Part shown: one piece after another, positions 24,095-33,032 of the stretch | How positions within the stretch are numbered: position 1 is the stretch's first letter | Layout: each line of letters opens with the position of its first letter | Assembly: GCF_001270495.1 (NCBI RefSeq) | Contig: NZ_LGUR01000048.1 | Coordinates: 62,001 to 126,000, forward strand | Source: Streptomyces viridochromogenes | Lineage (GTDB): Bacteria > Actinomycetota > Actinomycetes > Streptomycetales > Streptomycetaceae | Reading direction: 5' to 3' | Length of the DNA: 64,000 nt | Notes under the pieces: generated by a model | Seen by the model: the letters and a program-made list of their open reading frames with translations, nothing else | Databases searched by the model: none | What the model was told of the DNA's origin: nothing | Translations under genes and position numbers: made by a program

Positions 24095-25123
24095 GTGAGA
24101 GGCATACCCCGCGTCACCCGCATACCCCGCCCCCTCCTCGGCGCCCTGGTCGGCGTCACCGCGCTGCTCACCGCAGGCGCCCTCGCCACACCCGCGGGCG
24201 CCACGCCGAGGCCCGACACCTCGACCGGCGTCAGCTCGGTTCCGGCCGACGCGCAGCGGCAGGCCCGTGAGTTCTGGACACCGGAACGGATGCGCGCGGC
24301 GACGCCGCTCGACCTGGTGACCGTCGACGGCCACTACGACGGCGGTTCGGCACCCCTCAAGGGCACCGCGACCAAGGTCGCGCCCAGCGCCCCGGCAGCC
24401 GGGGCGGTCGGCAAGGCCGTGTCCGACATCGGCCTGCTGGCCTTCCCGAACAGCGGCGGTCAATGGACCGGCGGCGGTTCGGTCGTGTCCACGGCGGGCC
24501 GGGTGTTCTTCAGCTACCAGGGGCGTACGGCGTCCTGTTCCGGCAACGCCGTCACCAGCGCCAACAAGAGCACCGTCATCACGGCGGGCCACTGTGTGAA
24601 GCTGGAGGGCGCCTGGCACACCGACTGGGTCTTCGTGCCCGGCTACCACGACGGACAGGCCCCCTACGGCCGCTGGACCGCGTCGAAGACTCTGTCCACC
24701 CCGCAGTGGACGGCGAGCGAGGACATTAACTACGACGTCGGCGCGGCGGTCGTCGCCCCGCTGGACGGCAAGCTGCTGACGGACGTCGTCGGCGGGCAGG
24801 GGCTGGCCTTCAACACCGGGTACAACCTGCGCATGTACTCCTTCGGCTTCCCGGCCGCCGCCCCGTACGACGGCGAGAAGTTCATCTACTGCAGCGGCAC
24901 CACCAACCGGGACTTCCTGCTCTCCGACGACCACGGCATGAACTGCAACATGACCGGCGGCGCCAGCGGCGGCCCCTGGTTCACGCAGTTCGACGAGTCC
25001 ACGGGCAGGGGCCTGCTGTCCTCGGTGAACAGCTTCAAGTACAACTTCCTGCCGAACCGGATGTACGGCCCCTACTTCGGCGCCGACGCCCAGAACCTGT
25101 ACCAGACGGCACAGGCCTCCTGA
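24095..25123 (+). CDS. secreted trypsin-like serine protease
   Basis: Extracellular S1-family peptidase, 342 residues. The signal peptide (LLGALVGVTALLTAGALATPAGA) ends about residue 32; a propeptide-like segment runs to about 110. Catalytic triad: His166 in TAGHCV, Asp214 in NYDVGAAVV, Ser291 in GGASGGPW. Cysteines flank the His and Ser sites, as in V8-type or streptogrisin-like enzymes. GTG 24095 has AGAAGGAG five bases upstream. The upstream region holds a GTTTTGG ... CCAAAAC inverted repeat (23951-23957 with 23969-23975) that could be a control site. Confidence 0.88.
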   Translation: MRGIPRVTRIPRPLLGALVGVTALLTAGALATPAGATPRPDTSTGVSSVPADAQRQAREFWTPERMRAATPLDLVTVDGHYDGGSAPLKGTATKVAPSAPAAGAVGKAVSDIGLLAFPNSGGQWTGGGSVVSTAGRVFFSYQGRTASCSGNAVTSANKSTVITAGHCVKLEGAWHTDWVFVPGYHDGQAPYGRWTASKTLSTPQWTASEDINYDVGAAVVAPLDGKLLTDVVGGQGLAFNTGYNLRMYSFGFPAAAPYDGEKFIYCSGTTNRDFLLSDDHGMNCNMTGGASGGPWFTQFDESTGRGLLSSVNSFKYNFLPNRMYGPYFGADAQNLYQTAQAS

Positions 25124-25160
25124 CGGTCGGCCGAAACACCACTCGTTAGGCTCTCGTTCC

Positions 25161-25934
25161 GTGCCCTCGAAGAACGACAGCCCTGAACAGGGCGATGCGC
25201 CCAGCAAGTCCGAGCAGACCCGCGCGCTGATCCTGGAGACCGCCATGCGGCTCTTCCAGGAGCGCGGCTACGACAAGACGACGATGCGGGCGATCGCCCA
25301 GGAGGCCGGTGTCTCCGTCGGAAACGCGTACTACTACTTCGAGGGCAAGGAACACCTGATCCAGGGCTTCTACGACCGGATCGCCACCGAGCACAAGGTG
25401 GCGATCCGGGACGTCCTGGCCCGGGAGACCGACCTGGAGGCGCGGCTCGCGGGAGTCCTGAAGGTGTGGCTGGACATCGCGACGCCGTACCACGAGTTCG
25501 CCGTGCAGTTCTTCAAGAACGCCGCCGATCCCGACAGCCCGCTCAGCCCCTTCTCCGCCGAGTCGGAGCACGCGCGCGTGGAGGCCATCAGCATCCATCG
25601 GCAGGTGCTGGCGGGGGCGACGAAGACCAAGGTGCCCGAGGAACTCCGGGACGTCCTGCCCGAGCTGATGTGGCTCTCCCAGATGGGGCTCGTCCTGTAC
25701 TGGATCTTCGACCGTACCGAGGGGCGCGAGCGCAGCTACCGGCTCGCCGAGCGGGGCGCCCGGCTGACCGCGCGGGGCGTCTCGCTGGCCCGGTTCCGGG
25801 TGCTACGGCCGCTGGTGCGCGAGGTGCACGAGCTGTTCACGGACTTCCTGCCCGGGATGACGAACGCGATCCCGGATCCGGCGAAGGGGAAGACGAGCGG
25901 CAAGGGGGCGCCCGCCGAGGACGAGCGCCCCTGA
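25161..25934 (+). CDS. TetR-family transcriptional regulator
   Basis: 257 residues. N-terminal helix-turn-helix at about residues 17-65: TRALILETAMRLFQERGYDKT, TMRAIAQEAGVSVGNAYYYFEGKEHLIQ. The C-terminal ligand domain runs to about 230 and is followed by a charged, disordered tail. GTG 25161 is the probable start. It is encoded between the protease and the convergent MMPL transporter. It is the only TetR gene near the palindromes at 22787 and 22832 and so a candidate for binding them; no similar palindrome lies before its own gene. Confidence 0.9.
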   Translation: MPSKNDSPEQGDAPSKSEQTRALILETAMRLFQERGYDKTTMRAIAQEAGVSVGNAYYYFEGKEHLIQGFYDRIATEHKVAIRDVLARETDLEARLAGVLKVWLDIATPYHEFAVQFFKNAADPDSPLSPFSAESEHARVEAISIHRQVLAGATKTKVPEELRDVLPELMWLSQMGLVLYWIFDRTEGRERSYRLAERGARLTARGVSLARFRVLRPLVREVHELFTDFLPGMTNAIPDPAKGKTSGKGAPAEDERP

Positions 25935-25952
25935 AACCGCCTCTGGCGACTT

Positions 25953-28388
25953 TCAGTTGACGGCGTCCACCTCGCCCTCGGCCAGCTCCACGTCGTACAC
26001 GAGCGGCCCCTCCGTCACGACCACCTGACCGGCCCGGGACCCGTACGACGCGGCGGTCACCGCCAGCAGATACGTCCCCGGCGCCGGCACCGAGACGATG
26101 TACGAGCCGTCGGCCAGGGAGGTCACCTGGTCGAGCCGGCGCCCGCCGTTCGTCAGCAGCGTCACCGCCGCACCGTCGACCGGCTCGCCGTCGGCGGTGC
26201 GGACGAACCCGTGGACGACCGAGGCCCGGCCCGCCACGACCGGCTCCTCCTCGGCCACCGCCGGCTCCTCCCTTGGCTCCACCGCGAGATGCGGCACCCG
26301 CTTCTCCAGCCAGTCCGGCAGCCACCAGTTCGACCTGCCGAGCATGTGCATCGCGGCCGGCACCAGTGCCGTACGCAGGATGAACGCGTCCAGGGCGACG
26401 GCGGCCGCTAGGCCGATGCCCGCCATCGCGCCCTCCATGTCGCCGCTCAGCACGAACGCGCTGAACACGCAGATCATGATCAGGGCGGCGGAGTTGATGA
26501 CCCGGCTGGTCTCCGCGAGGCCGACGCGCACCGCGCGCGCGTTGTCCTTCGTGTGCACCCACTCCTCGTGCATCCGGCTCACCAGGAACACCTGGTAGTC
26601 CATGGAGAGGCCGAACAGCAGGGACAGCATGATGACCGGCAGGAACGACGTGATCGGCCCCTCCTTGCCGATGCCGAGGAGCTCGGTGCCCCAGCCCCAC
26701 TGGAAGATCGCCACCAGTACACCGAAGGAGGCGGCCGCCGCGATGAGGTTCATCAGGGCCGCCGTCAGCGGGACCACCAGCGAGCGGAAGGCCACCAGCA
26801 GGAGCAGGAAGCCGAGCGCGGTGATCGTCGCGACGAAGTACGGCAGGCGTTCGCCGGTCACCGACGCGAAGTCCTTGAAGACCGCTGTCACGCCGCCGAC
26901 ATGGGCTTCGGCACCCGACCGCGGGATCACGTCGTCGCGCAGGCGGTCGATCAGCTGGTCCGTCTGCTCGGACTGGGGCGAGGTGTCCGGGACGACCTGG
27001 ATGACCGTGACGCCGTTCGCGGGCGGTGCGGCGGCCACCTGGGCGACGCCCTCCGCCGACCGGATGCCGTCGACCAGACCGGCCGGGGCGGCGCCCTCCA
27101 CGACCACCTGGAGCGGGCCGTTGACGCCGGGCCCGAAGCCCTCCGCGAGCAGGTCGTAGGCCTGCCGGGTGGTGGTGGACGCCTGGTGGTTGCCCTGGTC
27201 GGTGGCGCCGAGACGGAGCGACAGCACGGGGATCGCGAGGGCCGCCATGACCACGAGGGCCAGCGCCGCGATCGGACGCGGGCGCCGTTGGACGTACGTC
27301 GACCAGCGCGCGGCGAGTCCGCTCGCCTCCGCCGGTTCCGGTCCCGCCGCCACGAGCCGGCGTCGCTGCCGGCGGCTGAGCACCCGCATGCCGAGCAGGC
27401 CGAGGAGGGCCGGCAGCAGGGTGACCGCGGCCAGCACGCTCAGGACGACCGTGAGCGAGGTCGCGACGACCACGCCGTCCAGGAACCGCATGTTCATCAC
27501 CAGCATTCCGGCGAGCGCGATGCACACCGTGCCACCCGCGAACAGCACCGCGCGGCCCGAGGTGTTGAGGGCGGTCACGGCCGCCTCCTCGGGCTTCATC
27601 CCGCGCAGGATGCCGCGTCGGTGCCGGGTCACGATGAACAGGGCGTAGTCGATGCCGACGCCGAGGCCGATCAACGAGCCGAGCAGCGGGGCCACTTCGG
27701 GCACGTCCGTGACATGGCTCATCAGCATCGTGGCGATCATGCCAGTGCCGACGCCCGCGACCGCCACGACGATCGGCAGCAGCATCGCGAAGAGCGAGCC
27801 GAAGGCCAGGAACAGCACGACCGCCGCCGCGAGGATGCCGACCGCCTCCGCCGTGCCCTGCGGCGGCTCCTGGGTGCGGGCGATGGCCTGGCCGCCCAGC
27901 TCCACCTGGAGTCCGTCGCGTTCGGCGGCCTGCGCCGTGTCGACGACGTCCTCGATCAGCTCCATGGGGACGGCGTTCGCCTGCTCGGTGAAGGTGATCT
28001 GGGCGTACGCGATCCGCCCGTCCTTGCTGATCTGCGCGGCTCCCCGGGCCGCGTACGGGTCGGCGACCTCACCGACCCCCTTCATGCGCCCGATCTCCTC
28101 CAGCGCGGGCTCGATCCGGGACCGTACGGAGTCGTCCCGTACGGATGCCCCTTCGTCCCCGTCCACCTTCCACACCACCGTGTCGGTGTCGCCGGCGCGC
28201 TCCGGGAACGCCTTCTCCATCAGGTCGTACGCGGTCGCGGAGTCCGTGTCCGGAAGGGAGAAGACGTTCGCGTAGTTCGTGCCCGCGGCCGAACTCGCCG
28301 CGCCCAGGCCGAACAGCGCCCCCACCCACAGCAACAGGACCACCAGCCGGTGCCGATAGCACCACCGTGCCAATGTCGCCACGCTCAA
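25953..28388 (-). CDS. MMPL-family RND transporter with C-terminal carboxypeptidase-regulatory-like domain
   Basis: Proton-driven exporter of lipids or drugs, 811 residues. Two RND halves: TM1 (VVLLLWVGALFGLGAASSA), a periplasmic loop to about 170, then five helices with GIDYALFIVTRHRRG (about 255); TM7 near 375, loop to about 515, then helices with FGLSMDYQVFLVSRMHEEW (about 600). Both GxxxDY motifs are present. Residues from about 715 to the end form an extra Ig-like module (VVHGFVRTADGEPVDGAAV, LADGSYIVSVPAPGTYLLAV) of the carboxypeptidase regulatory type, expected on the cytoplasmic side if topology is standard. The gene converges on the TetR regulator and is divergent from the two-component system. 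Confidence 0.9.
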   Translation of the reverse strand: MSVATLARWCYRHRLVVLLLWVGALFGLGAASSAAGTNYANVFSLPDTDSATAYDLMEKAFPERAGDTDTVVWKVDGDEGASVRDDSVRSRIEPALEEIGRMKGVGEVADPYAARGAAQISKDGRIAYAQITFTEQANAVPMELIEDVVDTAQAAERDGLQVELGGQAIARTQEPPQGTAEAVGILAAAVVLFLAFGSLFAMLLPIVVAVAGVGTGMIATMLMSHVTDVPEVAPLLGSLIGLGVGIDYALFIVTRHRRGILRGMKPEEAAVTALNTSGRAVLFAGGTVCIALAGMLVMNMRFLDGVVVATSLTVVLSVLAAVTLLPALLGLLGMRVLSRRQRRRLVAAGPEPAEASGLAARWSTYVQRRPRPIAALALVVMAALAIPVLSLRLGATDQGNHQASTTTRQAYDLLAEGFGPGVNGPLQVVVEGAAPAGLVDGIRSAEGVAQVAAAPPANGVTVIQVVPDTSPQSEQTDQLIDRLRDDVIPRSGAEAHVGGVTAVFKDFASVTGERLPYFVATITALGFLLLLVAFRSLVVPLTAALMNLIAAAASFGVLVAIFQWGWGTELLGIGKEGPITSFLPVIMLSLLFGLSMDYQVFLVSRMHEEWVHTKDNARAVRVGLAETSRVINSAALIMICVFSAFVLSGDMEGAMAGIGLAAAVALDAFILRTALVPAAMHMLGRSNWWLPDWLEKRVPHLAVEPREEPAVAEEEPVVAGRASVVHGFVRTADGEPVDGAAVTLLTNGGRRLDQVTSLADGSYIVSVPAPGTYLLAVTAASYGSRAGQVVVTEGPLVYDVELAEGEVDAVN

Positions 28389-28537
28389 CGCTCCTTATTC
28401 GGTTCGGTCGGTCCCCCAGGTCCTGGGCAACAGGATTGACGGCGGCACGCGCGCGTGGCAGTCGACGGCCATGACTCTCAAGGAACTCCAAAGGGCGAAC
28501 CCGCCCGACTGTCAGTGGCCCCGCCGATACTGGGGGC

Positions 28538-29263
28538 ATGACGACGGGTTCTGGCACCGTGCTGGTCGTGGAGGACGAGGAGAGCATCGCCGACGTCCTC
28601 GCCATCGCCCTGCGCTACCACCGGTTCGAGGTCCTGATCGCGGGCACGGTCCGCGAGGCGCTCACCCTCGCCGAGCGCACGCGCCCCGACGTGGCGCTGC
28701 TCGACGTCATGCTCCCGGACGGGGACGGCCGCGCCCTCGGGCATGAACTGCGCGAGCGCCGCCCGGACTTGGCGCTCGTCTTCCTCACCGCGCGCGACTC
28801 GCCCGCCGAGATCGTCGGCGCCCTCGGCTTCGGCGACGACTACATCACCAAGCCGTTCAACATCGACGAGGTCGTCGCCCGCATCACAGCGGTGCTGCGC
28901 CGCACCCTCCCCCACGCCCGAACCGGCTCGCGCGGGGGGACCCCCATGGCCGATGTCCTCCCCCAGCGGCCACCCCTGCGGTACGGCGACCTGGAGCTGG
29001 ACGAGACGACGTACTCGGTGCGCCGCGCGGGCCACACCGTCGAACTCACCCCCACCGAGTACGCCCTGCTGCGCTTCCTGGTGCGCAACGGCGGCCGGAT
29101 CGTCCCCAAGGAGCAACTCCTGCGCCACGTCTGGCAGTACGAGCACACGCCGCCCGAGTCGACCGTCGTGGAGACCTACATCAGCTATCTGCGACGCAAG
29201 CTGGACACCCTGGGGCCGCCGGTCATCACCACGCGGCGTGGCGTCGGATACGGGCTGGCATGA
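28538..29263 (+). CDS. OmpR/PhoB-type response regulator
   Basis: 241 residues. The receiver domain carries EDEES acidic pocket, phosphoacceptor Asp56 in LLDVMLPDGDG, Thr in FLTARDS and Lys in YITKPF. The linker of about 25 residues is Pro/Gly/Arg-rich. The winged helix (about 150-240) shows VELTPTEYALLRFLVRNGGRIV, STVVETYISYLRRKLD and ITTRRGVGYGL. ATG 28538; the stop overlaps the kinase start as ATGA. Target genes are unknown; the divergent MMPL transporter is the obvious candidate. Confidence 0.93.
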   Translation: MTTGSGTVLVVEDEESIADVLAIALRYHRFEVLIAGTVREALTLAERTRPDVALLDVMLPDGDGRALGHELRERRPDLALVFLTARDSPAEIVGALGFGDDYITKPFNIDEVVARITAVLRRTLPHARTGSRGGTPMADVLPQRPPLRYGDLELDETTYSVRRAGHTVELTPTEYALLRFLVRNGGRIVPKEQLLRHVWQYEHTPPESTVVETYISYLRRKLDTLGPPVITTRRGVGYGLA

Positions 29264-30720
29264 AGGTTCCCAGGATCTTCGGCGCCTGCCCCCGGCGCGG
29301 CGTCCACTCGCTGCGCGGCAAGCTGACGCTGGCGAACGTGGCACTGCTGGCCGTCGGCATCGTCGTCGCGACCGCCGTCAGCCTGATGACGGCGCGGTTC
29401 TATCTGCTCGACAAGGTGGACACCGAGCTGAAGAGCGCGCGGACCACGCTGGGGAACGCCGGGTTCACCCTCCGGCAGATCGAGTCGCTGAGCGAACTGG
29501 GCATCGCGCTGGACAGGTTCACCGGCGACGACGCCACGGACACGGATCCGCTGCCGAGCCCGACGATGGTGTACGTCGCGGTCGACTCCGCGGGAAAGCC
29601 GGTGGCCCTGGGCCCGCTGAAGCCGACACCCCGCCAGCACGCGCTCGCCGCCGCCGCGAAGGACCCGGTCGCCCTCGCCGACGACGAGGACCCTCGGGAC
29701 GTACGGGTCGAGGGCGACCGCTACCGCATGGCCGGCGCGCGGCTGTCGGACGGCACCGTCGTGCTGATCGGCATGTCGACGGAGGGCCTGCACGAGGGCA
29801 TGGGCAAGGCGCTCAAGATGGACCTGGCCGTCGGCACCGTACTGCTGGCGCTGCTCGCCTGTCTGACCATGATCGGTGTGCTGCGCTGGATGCGGCCGCT
29901 GGAGGACATGGTGGAGACCTCGTCGGCCATCGCCGAGGGCGATCTGACCCGGCGGATCCCCTCCAGCCGCGACTCGACCCTGGAGGTGGAACAGCTCCGG
30001 GTCGCCCTCAACTCCATGCTCCACCAGGTGGAGTCGGCGTACCGCACGCGCGAGCGCAGCACGGCCCAGCTGCGCCGCTTCGTCGGCGACGCCTCGCACG
30101 AGCTGCGCACCCCGCTGTCCGCGATACGCGGGTACCTCCAGCTGTACGACAAGGGGATGCTGCCGGAACCGGCCGAGCGCAAGCGGGTCTGGGACCGGAT
30201 GAACGGCGAGGTCGACCGCATGGGGCGCCTCGTCGACGAGCTGCTCACCCTCGCCCGTCTCGACCAGCGGCCCGAACTGCGCTTCCGCAACGTCGACCTG
30301 AGCCGCCTGGTGCGCGAGGCCGCCGAGGACCTGCGGGTGCAGCAGCCGGAACGGCCGATCACGGTCGGCGCCGAAGGCGCGCTGCTGGTGCACGCCGACG
30401 AGTCGGGGCTGCGCCAGGTGCTGGGCAACCTGCTGAGCAACGTCCGCACCCACACACCCGCCGATGTGCCGGTGCGGCTGGGGGTGGAGCGGGCGGACGG
30501 GGTCGTGCGGCTGTGGGTCGAGGACAAGGGGCCGGGGCTGTGCGAGGAGGACGCGGCGCGCGTCTTCGACCGGTTCTTCCGGGCCGGCGGCGGCGCCGGC
30601 AGCGGGCTGGGGATGGCGATCGTGCAGGGGGTGGTGGAGGCGCACGGCGGGGAGGTCGCGGTGCGGACGGCGCCGGGTGAGGGGCTGGCGGTGACGGTGA
30701 CGCTGCCGCCGTCACGGTGA
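29260..30720 (+). CDS. sensor histidine kinase
   Basis: Partner kinase of the regulator upstream, 486 residues. TM1 at about 24-46 (LANVALLAVGIVVATAVSLMTA), an extracellular sensor loop to about 185, TM2 (LAVGTVLLALLACLTMIGVL), HAMP (RPLEDMVETSSAIAEGDLTRRI), HisKA with His280 in DASHELRTPLSAIRG, and an HATPase domain with NLLSNVRTHTP, EDKGPGL, FDRFFRAGGGAGSGLGMAI. Translationally coupled through ATGA. The signal is not predictable from the loop. Confidence 0.93.
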   Translation: MKVPRIFGACPRRGVHSLRGKLTLANVALLAVGIVVATAVSLMTARFYLLDKVDTELKSARTTLGNAGFTLRQIESLSELGIALDRFTGDDATDTDPLPSPTMVYVAVDSAGKPVALGPLKPTPRQHALAAAAKDPVALADDEDPRDVRVEGDRYRMAGARLSDGTVVLIGMSTEGLHEGMGKALKMDLAVGTVLLALLACLTMIGVLRWMRPLEDMVETSSAIAEGDLTRRIPSSRDSTLEVEQLRVALNSMLHQVESAYRTRERSTAQLRRFVGDASHELRTPLSAIRGYLQLYDKGMLPEPAERKRVWDRMNGEVDRMGRLVDELLTLARLDQRPELRFRNVDLSRLVREAAEDLRVQQPERPITVGAEGALLVHADESGLRQVLGNLLSNVRTHTPADVPVRLGVERADGVVRLWVEDKGPGLCEEDAARVFDRFFRAGGGAGSGLGMAIVQGVVEAHGGEVAVRTAPGEGLAVTVTLPPSR

Positions 30721-30792
30721 CGCTGCGGACGGGGGCCGCGAGTAGGGGCCTACGAGTGGGTCGCCTTCACGGCCGTAAAGCCTTGCCGGCTC

Positions 30793-31200
30793 TCATGGGT
30801 TGGCGTCGGCGAGGATCAGTGCCCAGACCGTCTTCCCGTGTCGCCCCCGGCCCCACACACCCCACGCCGCGGCCACGTTCTCCACCAGGTGCAGGCCACG
30901 CCCGGTCTCCTCCCACTCCCCCACCACACGTGAACGCGGTTCCAGCCGGCCCTCGTCCGACACCTCGATCAGGCAGGAGCCGTCGGCCAGCGCTGTCACG
31001 CCGACCTCGAACTCGCGCTCCAACAGGGGGCCGTGGCGTACGACGTTGGTGGCCAGCTCGGAGACGAGCAGCACCGCGTCCTCAAGTGCCGGATCCCGTG
31101 GCCCGTGCCCCCAGTCGGTCAGATGGTCCCGGACCCGGCGCCGGGCGAGACCGACCGACGCAGGATGCCGGGGCAGCCGGAAGGCGTTGCGTCTCAACAC
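30793..31200 (-). CDS. RsbW-like HATPase regulatory protein
   Basis: 135-residue single-domain ATPase of the SpoIIAB/RsbW family, many copies of which exist in streptomycetes as anti-sigma or switch kinases. Seen: LEDAVLLVSELATNVVRHGP (N box, about 42-61), VSDEGRLEPRS (degenerate G1) and GRGLHLVENVAAAWGVW (G2). GTG 31200 follows GAGGAG by five bases. No cognate anti-anti-sigma gene is adjacent. It converges on the sensor kinase gene. Confidence 0.85.
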   Translation of the reverse strand: MLRRNAFRLPRHPASVGLARRRVRDHLTDWGHGPRDPALEDAVLLVSELATNVVRHGPLLEREFEVGVTALADGSCLIEVSDEGRLEPRSRVVGEWEETGRGLHLVENVAAAWGVWGRGRHGKTVWALILADANP

Positions 31201-31296
31201 GTTTGCTCCTCACCCCGCGCACACCTCCGTCACATGGTGCAGCGCCGAGTGGTCCCCTTGCATCACCAGGGGAATTGCCAACGTGGCGAGATCGCG

Positions 31297-32853
31297 TCAG
31301 ATCCAGGTGAGGCGCCAGAGCCGGAACACACCGGTTCCGTCCGAGAGGTACTGGCCGCCGCCGACCTCCTCGCTGGCGACGACGTACTCCTTGGCCTGCC
31401 ACAGCGGGATCACCGGGACGTCGCGGGCGACGGCCTCCTGGAGCAGGCGGAAGTCCTTCGTGGCCTCGCTGCGGTCGGCGTACTGCTGGCTGGCCGTGAT
31501 CAGCTGGTCCACGGCCTTGTCGCTGTACCCGGTGTTCATGGTGCCCTTGGTGCCGACGAGCGGGCCGCCGTAGGTGTCCGGATCGGGGAAGTCGGCGACC
31601 CAGCCGACGGCGTACGCGTCGAGCCTGCCGCTCGCCCAGCGCTTTTGGAAGTCGGTCCACTCGTAGCCCTTGAGCGTCACCTTGAACAGGCCGCTCGCCT
31701 CCAGTTGCCGCTTGATCTCCGCGGCCTCCTCGGCTCCGGCGCCGCGGCCCGTGGCATAGCCGTAGGTGAAGCGGACGGGCAGACTCACGCCGGCCTCGGT
31801 AAGCAGGGCGCGCGCCTTGGCGGTGCTCAGCTCGGGATAGGTGTCGAAGAACGACGTCGTGTGGCCGGTGATCCCCGTCGGGATCAGCGAGAACAGCGGG
31901 TCGACGGTCCCCTTGTACACCGTCGCCGCCAGCCGCTCGCGGTCGATCAGCCAGGCCATGGCCTGCCGGACCCGGACGTCGTGCAGCGGCGAGCCCTTGC
32001 GGGTGTTGAAGTAGAGGTTGCGGATCTCGGAGCTGTCGGCCTCGGAGACACGCTGGCCCGGGTCGGCGGCGTTCAGTCCGGCCAGCACCTCCGGCGGCAG
32101 CGTGCGGGTGGCGACGTCGATCCGCTTCGCCTTCCAGGCGCTGCCGAGGGCGTCCGCGTCGGTGTAGTAACGCAGTTCGACGGGGCGGCCGGTTCCCTTG
32201 AGGGCGCCCTTGTAGTGCGCGTTGGGGCTGAGGACGGCGTCCTTGTCCTTCGTGTACGAAGTCAGCGTGTACGGGCCGGTGCCGTCGACAGCGTTGTCCT
32301 TGCGCAGCGCGCCGGGCGGGTACTTCTCGCGGTCGACGATGGCGCCCGCCCCGGTGGCCACCTTGAGCGGGAACGTGGCGTCCGGCGACGACAGCCGGAA
32401 GGTGACCGTACGCCCGCTCGCGTTCACCGAGCCGAGGGTGCTCAGCAGGGAGGACGGGCCGACGTCCGACTTGATCCGCTTGACGCGGTCGAAGGAGTAC
32501 TTGACGTCCTGCGCGGTCATGGCTCGCCCGCTCGGGAAGGTGAGGCCCTCGCGCAGTTCGCAGCGGTAGGTCTCCAGGTCGGTGCCGACGAAGGCACAGC
32601 TCTCGGCCGCGTCCGGCACGGGCGCGACGCCGCCCGGCTCAAAGGTCAGCAGTGACTGGAAGACGTTGTTGAACAGCGCCCAGGAGCCGGCGTCATAGGC
32701 GCCGGCCGGATCGAGCGAGGTGACGGCGTCCGTCGTGCCGACCGTGATGGTCCTGTTCTCGTCCTGCTGCGACGGCAGCAACTGCCAGCCGCCTACTCCC
32801 ACGGCCGCCAGCACGAGCAGCGTCGCGAGAATCCGCATGCGAATCGAACGCAT
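31297..32853 (-). CDS. family 5 extracellular solute-binding protein (oligopeptide type), orphan
   Basis: ABC-transporter binding protein of the DppA/OppA class, 518 residues from ATG 32853 (GGGAGAGGG upstream). Seen: ITVGTTDAVTSLDPAGAYD, CELREGLTFPSGRAMTAQDVKYSFDRV, VDGTGPYTLTSY, VRQAMAWLIDRERLA, and a C-terminal VPVIPLWQAKEYVVA. No permease or ATPase genes adjoin it. The N-terminus (RILATLLVLAAVGVGGWQLL) is a hydrophobic anchor without the lipobox cysteine these proteins normally carry, so it may be membrane-tethered or secreted. Confidence 0.88.
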   Translation of the reverse strand: MRSIRMRILATLLVLAAVGVGGWQLLPSQQDENRTITVGTTDAVTSLDPAGAYDAGSWALFNNVFQSLLTFEPGGVAPVPDAAESCAFVGTDLETYRCELREGLTFPSGRAMTAQDVKYSFDRVKRIKSDVGPSSLLSTLGSVNASGRTVTFRLSSPDATFPLKVATGAGAIVDREKYPPGALRKDNAVDGTGPYTLTSYTKDKDAVLSPNAHYKGALKGTGRPVELRYYTDADALGSAWKAKRIDVATRTLPPEVLAGLNAADPGQRVSEADSSEIRNLYFNTRKGSPLHDVRVRQAMAWLIDRERLAATVYKGTVDPLFSLIPTGITGHTTSFFDTYPELSTAKARALLTEAGVSLPVRFTYGYATGRGAGAEEAAEIKRQLEASGLFKVTLKGYEWTDFQKRWASGRLDAYAVGWVADFPDPDTYGGPLVGTKGTMNTGYSDKAVDQLITASQQYADRSEATKDFRLLQEAVARDVPVIPLWQAKEYVVASEEVGGGQYLSDGTGVFRLWRLTWI

Positions 32854-33032
32854 GGGTGTGCCCTCTCCCCGGCCCTCCGCGGGCCCCACATGAGCAGTGA
32901 ATTCGAGCCACTCCCCTAAGTGGCGCGCACACCTAATCACACGTGTTTCATCAGGGGGAAGGGCTTTCTGGTGACATGGGAAAGAACTTACCTACGGGTG
33001 TTTCCGGCGGGTTTCACAGGCTGTTCAAAGCC

